The notes under the pieces: generated by a model
The model's input: the letters and a program-made list of their open reading frames with translations, nothing else
Databases searched by the model: none
What the model was told of the DNA's origin: nothing
In this document: positions 60,620 to 64,000 of the stretch, piece by piece
How positions within the stretch are numbered: the first letter of the stretch is position 1
How the letters are laid out: every line of letters begins with the position of its first letter
Made by a program: the position numbers and the translations under genes
NCBI GenBank assembly: GCA_003388505.1
Contig: QQVO01000009.1
Location: forward strand, 18,368 to 82,367
Length of the DNA: 64,000 nucleotides
Source of the DNA: Planctomycetota bacterium
GTDB lineage: Bacteria; Planctomycetota; Planctomycetia; Planctomycetales; Planctomycetaceae
Reading direction: 5' to 3'

Positions 60620-62794
60620 ATGACTGACTTGCCGAACTCCGATCCCGACACGCTTGCGCCGTCGGACGACCCCGCCTCCGGGCAGCCGCCGGTCGAGCCG
60701 CCGCGAACTCTCGGGGGGACGCTCCGTCAACTCGGTCCGGGCCTCATCATCGCCGGCAGCATCGTCGGCTCGGGCGAACTGATCGCCACCACCAAAACCG
60801 GCGCGCAGGCCGGCATCTCGCTGCTGTGGCTGGTCATCATCGGCTGCGTCATCAAGGTCTTCGTGCAGATCGAACTCGGCCGGTTCTCCATCACGCACGG
60901 CGAAACCACACTGGCCGCGCTCAACAGCGTGCCCGGCCCGCGCAAGCTCGGACAGAACTGGATCCTCTGGTTCTGGTGGATCATGATGCTCGCCGGCATC
61001 ACGCAACTCGGCGGCATCGTCGGCGGCGTCGGCCAGGCACTCGCCATCTCCTACCCCATCACCGGCGACTACGCCGCCGCGATCCGCATGCCCTCCTCGC
61101 GTGAACTCGGGCAGTACCTCAAGTGGGACGACGCGCTGCTCTCGGAGTGGGATCTGCAGATTCTTCAATCCGAAGAAGATCAACCTGTCACAGTTGAATT
61201 CTTTCATGCCTCCGCGGCAGGTCTCGGTACAGACGCGCTAATTGCATTCCGAAGGGAACAAGCAGGAAGAACGCGCGACCGACTTGATGATCTGGAAGCC
61301 GAGTCTCCGGATACGCGCGCTTTGTTGGATTCGACGTTCGCGAAAGTCACCGCTGCCAAGTCGCGCCTCAATGGCTCAGACTCGCTGGAAGCCACTAATG
61401 CAGTCAAGGAGCTTGATCGCGCTCGCAGCAAGCTCGCCGATGTGCTCCGAGAGGTCAATACGACGAGCTTTGGCATCGCAATCAGTGAAGCTGAGGCTTC
61501 TGATGGCGTAACCATCGGCGAGCATAGCCGGGAGAGGATTCAACGCGGACACGCGATTCTTTCGGCTCGCCTCGCCGACCTGGACCGCAGTGCTTTGCGA
61601 GCAACTGCTGCAATCGTCGCAAAAACGCTTGAACAGGAAGCCGTCCAGGCGGAAGCGAAGGCTCGCGACGATCTCGACGCCGTGAAGGCAAGGATCGCGT
61701 CGCATCAACCAGTTTGGCGTGGCGGTCTCGACGATGCGACCGCCAAAGTGGCTTTCCGTCTCGCGCACGAACAATCTGGCATCCGCAAGGCTGAACTGGA
61801 TTTCCGCAAGAACGTCCTCAACACCCTCGTCGAACCCCCCACCCGCGACGACAAATACTGGGCCGGAGCCGTCTCGCTCCTCACCGTCGTCCTGCTCTAC
61901 TTCGGCCGCTACGGACTGATTCAGAACTTCTCCACCGTCCTCGTCGTCCTCTTCACCTTCATCACCATCGGCAACGTCGTCGAACTCCAGCGAACTCCGC
62001 AGTGGCAGGTGTCACTGGACGATTTCCTCCGCGGCCTCTCGTTCGGCCTCCCCGAGGGCAGCGGCTTGACCACCGCGCTGGCCACGTTCGGGATCATCGG
62101 CGTCGGCGCCACCGAACTCATCACCTATCCCTACTGGTGCATCGAGAAAGGATACGCCAAATACGCCGGCCCGCGCACGCAGGAACAGAGGTGGGCCGAT
62201 CGCGCCAAGGGCTGGATGCGGGTGATGCGCTACGACGCCTTCCTCTCGATGGGCATCTACACCTTCGCCACCCTGGCGTTCTTCGTGATGGGCGTCGCCG
62301 TGCTCTACAACGAAGGCCGCGACCCGGACGGCATGCGGATGGTCAGCACCCTGGCGACCGCCTACGTTCCCGTCTTCGGCGAACACGCCAAGTGGCTGTT
62401 CCTGATCGGTGCGATCGCCGTGCTCTACTCAACCTTCCTCGTCGCCAACGCCGGGCATACGCGGACCTACACCGACGCTCTCAAGCTGCTCGGCATCGTC
62501 AAGAAGCATGACGAGAAAGCGCACGACCGCAGCGTGATGATCTTCGGCGTCGTCCTGCCGATCGTCTCGTTCGCCACCTACTGGAGCGGGATCAACCCGG
62601 TCACCGCCGTGCTGCTTGCGGGGCTGATGCAGGCCATCATGCTGCCGATGCTCGGCTTCGCCGCCCTCTATTTCCGATGGACCGCCACTGATCCCCGGCT
62701 TGCCCCCACCAAAGCCTGGGACGTGATGCTCGTCCTCTCCTGCCTCGGCCTCCTCATCGCCGGCCTCTGGGGCGTCGCGTCAAAGCTCTTGTAG
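60620..62794 (+). CDS. Nramp-family transporter with a long helical insertion
   Basis: 724 aa from the ATG at 60620. Nramp/divalent-metal transporter features: [20 protein letters not shown] in TM1, [20 protein letters not shown], then TM segments through the C-terminus ([40 protein letters not shown]). Between TM3/4 and TM5 a soluble insert of roughly 250 residues (about 150-405) is predicted to be coiled coil ([40 protein letters not shown]). The usual DPGN metal-site motif of TM1 reads SGELIAT here, so the substrate could be a non-standard one. The insert's codons have more A/T in third positions than the flanks. Substrate not assignable. Confidence 0.85.
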   Translation: MTDLPNSDPDTLAPSDDPASGQPPVEPPRTLGGTLRQLGPGLIIAGSIVGSGELIATTKTGAQAGISLLWLVIIGCVIKVFVQIELGRFSITHGETTLAALNSVPGPRKLGQNWILWFWWIMMLAGITQLGGIVGGVGQALAISYPITGDYAAAIRMPSSRELGQYLKWDDALLSEWDLQILQSEEDQPVTVEFFHASAAGLGTDALIAFRREQAGRTRDRLDDLEAESPDTRALLDSTFAKVTAAKSRLNGSDSLEATNAVKELDRARSKLADVLREVNTTSFGIAISEAEASDGVTIGEHSRERIQRGHAILSARLADLDRSALRATAAIVAKTLEQEAVQAEAKARDDLDAVKARIASHQPVWRGGLDDATAKVAFRLAHEQSGIRKAELDFRKNVLNTLVEPPTRDDKYWAGAVSLLTVVLLYFGRYGLIQNFSTVLVVLFTFITIGNVVELQRTPQWQVSLDDFLRGLSFGLPEGSGLTTALATFGIIGVGATELITYPYWCIEKGYAKYAGPRTQEQRWADRAKGWMRVMRYDAFLSMGIYTFATLAFFVMGVAVLYNEGRDPDGMRMVSTLATAYVPVFGEHAKWLFLIGAIAVLYSTFLVANAGHTRTYTDALKLLGIVKKHDEKAHDRSVMIFGVVLPIVSFATYWSGINPVTAVLLAGLMQAIMLPMLGFAALYFRWTATDPRLAPTKAWDVMLVLSCLGLLIAGLWGVASKLL

Positions 62795-62885
62795 TGGGTG
62801 ATGGGTAGTTGGCAGTGCGCAGGATTGAGGCGATCGGGGTCCGGACATCAGCCGTCAGCCATAGACCATCCGCCACTCGCCATCC

Positions 62886-63332
62886 TCACTCATGCCGCAT
62901 GGTGCAGCGACCGCGGAGATTCTTGCCGGCCAGCCATTCACCGGCCACGTATCCCACCTTGTCGTACGGAACGTCGACGATCACCGTCACCAGATCCTTC
63001 GGCAGCGCGACCGACAGGTTGTCCAGCGGGTCGGGGTTGCCTGCTCCCGGTTCGACTTCGATCGTGATTGTCGCGTCTCCCGGCGCGACGCCGACCGAGT
63101 CGATCAGGAACTGTTCGACGGCGTCTTCCACGTCGTTGTTGGTGGAGCCGTCCACAGCCGCCAGCCGCGCGCCGTGCCGGGCGGAATTCGTCACCAGTTG
63201 GCCGACCATCATCCCGCGGCCGAACTCGATGATGCCCATCACGATCATCATGAACACCGGGAGAACCAAGGCCATCTCAACGACCGATGCGCCACGGCGG
63301 CAGTTGCCTTTGTTTCGTCGAGTGCGGATCAT
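62886..63332 (-). CDS. TadE-family pilus assembly protein
   Basis: 148 aa. The TadE N-terminus RRGASVVEMALVLPVFMMIV is clear, with a single transmembrane helix (ALVLPVFMMIVMGIIEFGRG) and a Cys-free C-terminal domain (VEPGAGNPDPLDNLSVALP). TadE/TadF pseudopilins belong to the Flp/Tad tight-adherence pilus. No other tad genes are in the window, so the protein could serve a cluster elsewhere. The start is at the ATG at 63332 (MIRTRRNKGN). Confidence 0.88.
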   Translation of the reverse strand: MIRTRRNKGNCRRGASVVEMALVLPVFMMIVMGIIEFGRGMMVGQLVTNSARHGARLAAVDGSTNNDVEDAVEQFLIDSVGVAPGDATITIEVEPGAGNPDPLDNLSVALPKDLVTVIVDVPYDKVGYVAGEWLAGKNLRGRCTMRHE

Positions 63333-63670
63333 GGCTGTTCAATTCAAGCTGAGGAGAGTGGTCTGTCAGTCGAAAATGTTCGGGTTGAGCGGTTCGCTCG
63401 GAAGCACGACTCTCGCAGGGTGTCGTGTGAATTCGCGTTCCGTCAGGCTCGCGAATACGGCCCCGTCAGGGCACGAGGAAGGCGGGACGCTGATCAGGCA
63501 GGAGGGTGGAGGACCAGGCAGGAGTAGGGAGGAGGGTCAGCTTTCGTCCGGGGCAGCAACGATCCTTCACCGAAACTCTAGCTCGCAACTCCCCTCGGTG
63601 CCGGCCGAAACCAAGGTTGGAAAAAAAGTTTCCCTGTGCTGCTGACGTGCAGAATCTTGTTGTCCTGCGC
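63333..63670. other. Gene-free stretch after the tadE start
   Basis: No supported gene. Several short 'ggaggaggac' purine tracts (63506-63545) and a poly-A run are visible, but no terminator or promoter could be placed with confidence. Confidence 0.4.
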
Positions 63671-63676
63671 AGGCTC

Positions 63677-63748
63677 GTAGCGCACGCTGCCAGCGTGCGC
63701 CAGCGGTTCATGCGATCAGCGGGACGCACGCAAGGCTGCGTGCGCTAC
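63677..63748. repeat. Nested inverted repeats (GTAGCGCACGC family)
   Basis: An outer 11-bp inverted repeat (GTAGCGCACGC at 63677-63687, GCGTGCGCTAC at 63738-63748) encloses two inner hairpins: GCGCACGCT-GCC-AGCGTGCGC (63680-63700) and CGCACGCA-AGGC-TGCGTGCG (63725-63744). The inner motif is the same as at 57626-57644. A structured intergenic repeat; no gene. Confidence 0.7.
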
Positions 63749-63934
63749 GTCGTTGGGTTGCGGGCGTCGCCCCCGCCGGGGACTTGAGGGCCGGATGAAC
63801 CGATTCGTCCGGTCGCACCGTAAACTCGGAAGACGCTGCGCCCGCGCCATGCAGGAGTCACGGGACGCCGATGCAGGGCAATCAGGCGGGACGCCCAACC
63901 ATCTCCGCCCGCAGACGGGCTGCCGACTCGTGAG

Positions 63935-64000
63935 TCATTCCCGGCCTGTCACCGGCGGATTGATCAGCAGCGGTTCGCGGATCTCGAGCGGAGCGATCAA
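63935..64000 (-). CDS. Possible 3' end of a gene running off the window
   Basis: On the minus strand the frame ending at a stop at 63935 reads LIAPLEIREPLLINPPVTGRE. It is open to the window edge, so this could be the C-terminus of a gene starting beyond 64000. There are only 21 codons, so the coding status is uncertain and no function can be given. Confidence 0.3.
   Translation of the reverse strand: MIAPLEIREPLLINPPVTGRE

Noticed and set aside
1..64000. tRNA, rRNA and CRISPR loci
   Set aside because: Searched by eye for T-loop and anticodon-arm patterns, rRNA-like stretches and regularly spaced repeats; none could be supported.

Overview
The window is GC-rich bacterial DNA from a member of the Planctomycetota, most likely a Planctomycetaceae/Gimesia-type lineage. 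The call rests on gene families largely typical of that phylum: three DUF1501 (Tat-exported, sulfatase-like fold) proteins, two DUF1549/DUF1553 (PSCyt2/PSD1) proteins with CxxCH-type motifs, a PPC/Ig-type secreted protein, PQQ-propeller and LamG secreted proteins, a Hanks-type kinase with C-terminal LRRs, DUF6807, and a formylmethanofuran dehydrogenase subunit C (fhcC) typical of the planctomycete C1 pathway. No rRNA, tRNA or CRISPR array was seen.

Layout. 1-1650: no convincing protein gene, but a structured RNA-like stretch that may be the 5' part of a group II intron, a dispersed 226-bp repeat (copy A1) and a local direct repeat. 1651-8987: a secretome operon of a giant PSCyt1-WD40-PSCyt2-PSD1 fusion, two small unknown proteins and a DUF1501 protein, ending in a good terminator-like hairpin. 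9220-11393: MOSC protein and a LamG/propeller secreted protein. 11504-12738 (minus): unknown small protein, HicB-HicA toxin-antitoxin and a DUF1801 protein. 13288-15902 (plus): glycosyltransferase-hexapeptide acyltransferase fusion, then a zinc-ribbon acyl carrier protein translationally coupled to a C45/penicillin-acyltransferase-like Ntn hydrolase. 16115: cupin. 16595-22654 (minus): a second secretome operon (DUF1549/1553, PPC protein, DUF1501). 22740-23720: a graveyard with an internally deleted group II intron reverse transcriptase next to an internally deleted IS701-type transposase.

23881-31834: iron-dependent alcohol dehydrogenase coupled to a PfkB kinase, amidohydrolase, PQQ propeller, DUF6807 protein, CCA-adding/poly(A) polymerase-type nucleotidyltransferase and a cupin. 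31942-36111 (minus): a row of GT2-TPR glycosyltransferase, Ser/Thr kinase with LRRs, and a collagen-like protein with 59 uninterrupted Gly-X-Y triplets. 36357-38536: DUF502 membrane protein and cardiolipin synthase. 38604-43029 (minus): Arg/Pro/Ser-rich repeat protein, SnoaL-like secreted protein, DUF1501 protein. 43574: a lipoprotein joining a dual-specificity-phosphatase signature to a C-terminal cytochrome c'-like CxxCH. 44600-47097 (minus): fhcC translationally coupled to an acyl-adenylating enzyme. 47543: exo/endonuclease/phosphatase-fold lipoprotein. 48649-55331 (minus): 1219-aa membrane protein, PspA, a 37-aa coupled ORF, and a zinc-ribbon/WD40 membrane protein. 55540-63332: HD hydrolase, winged-helix-like protein, OmpA lipoprotein, ArgJ, an Nramp-family transporter with a long helical insertion, and a TadE-type pilin-like protein.

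The noncoding space is unusually patterned. Three separate dispersed repeat families each occur twice (A 226 bp, B 88 bp, C 110 bp), and most convergent gene pairs are separated by perfect or near-perfect palindromes. Repeat C has become part of the coding sequence of the OmpA lipoprotein's long signal region. The strongest candidates for something not described are the phosphatase-cytochrome lipoprotein, the glycosyltransferase/kinase/collagen row, the zinc-ribbon ACP-C45 pair and the Nramp insertion.
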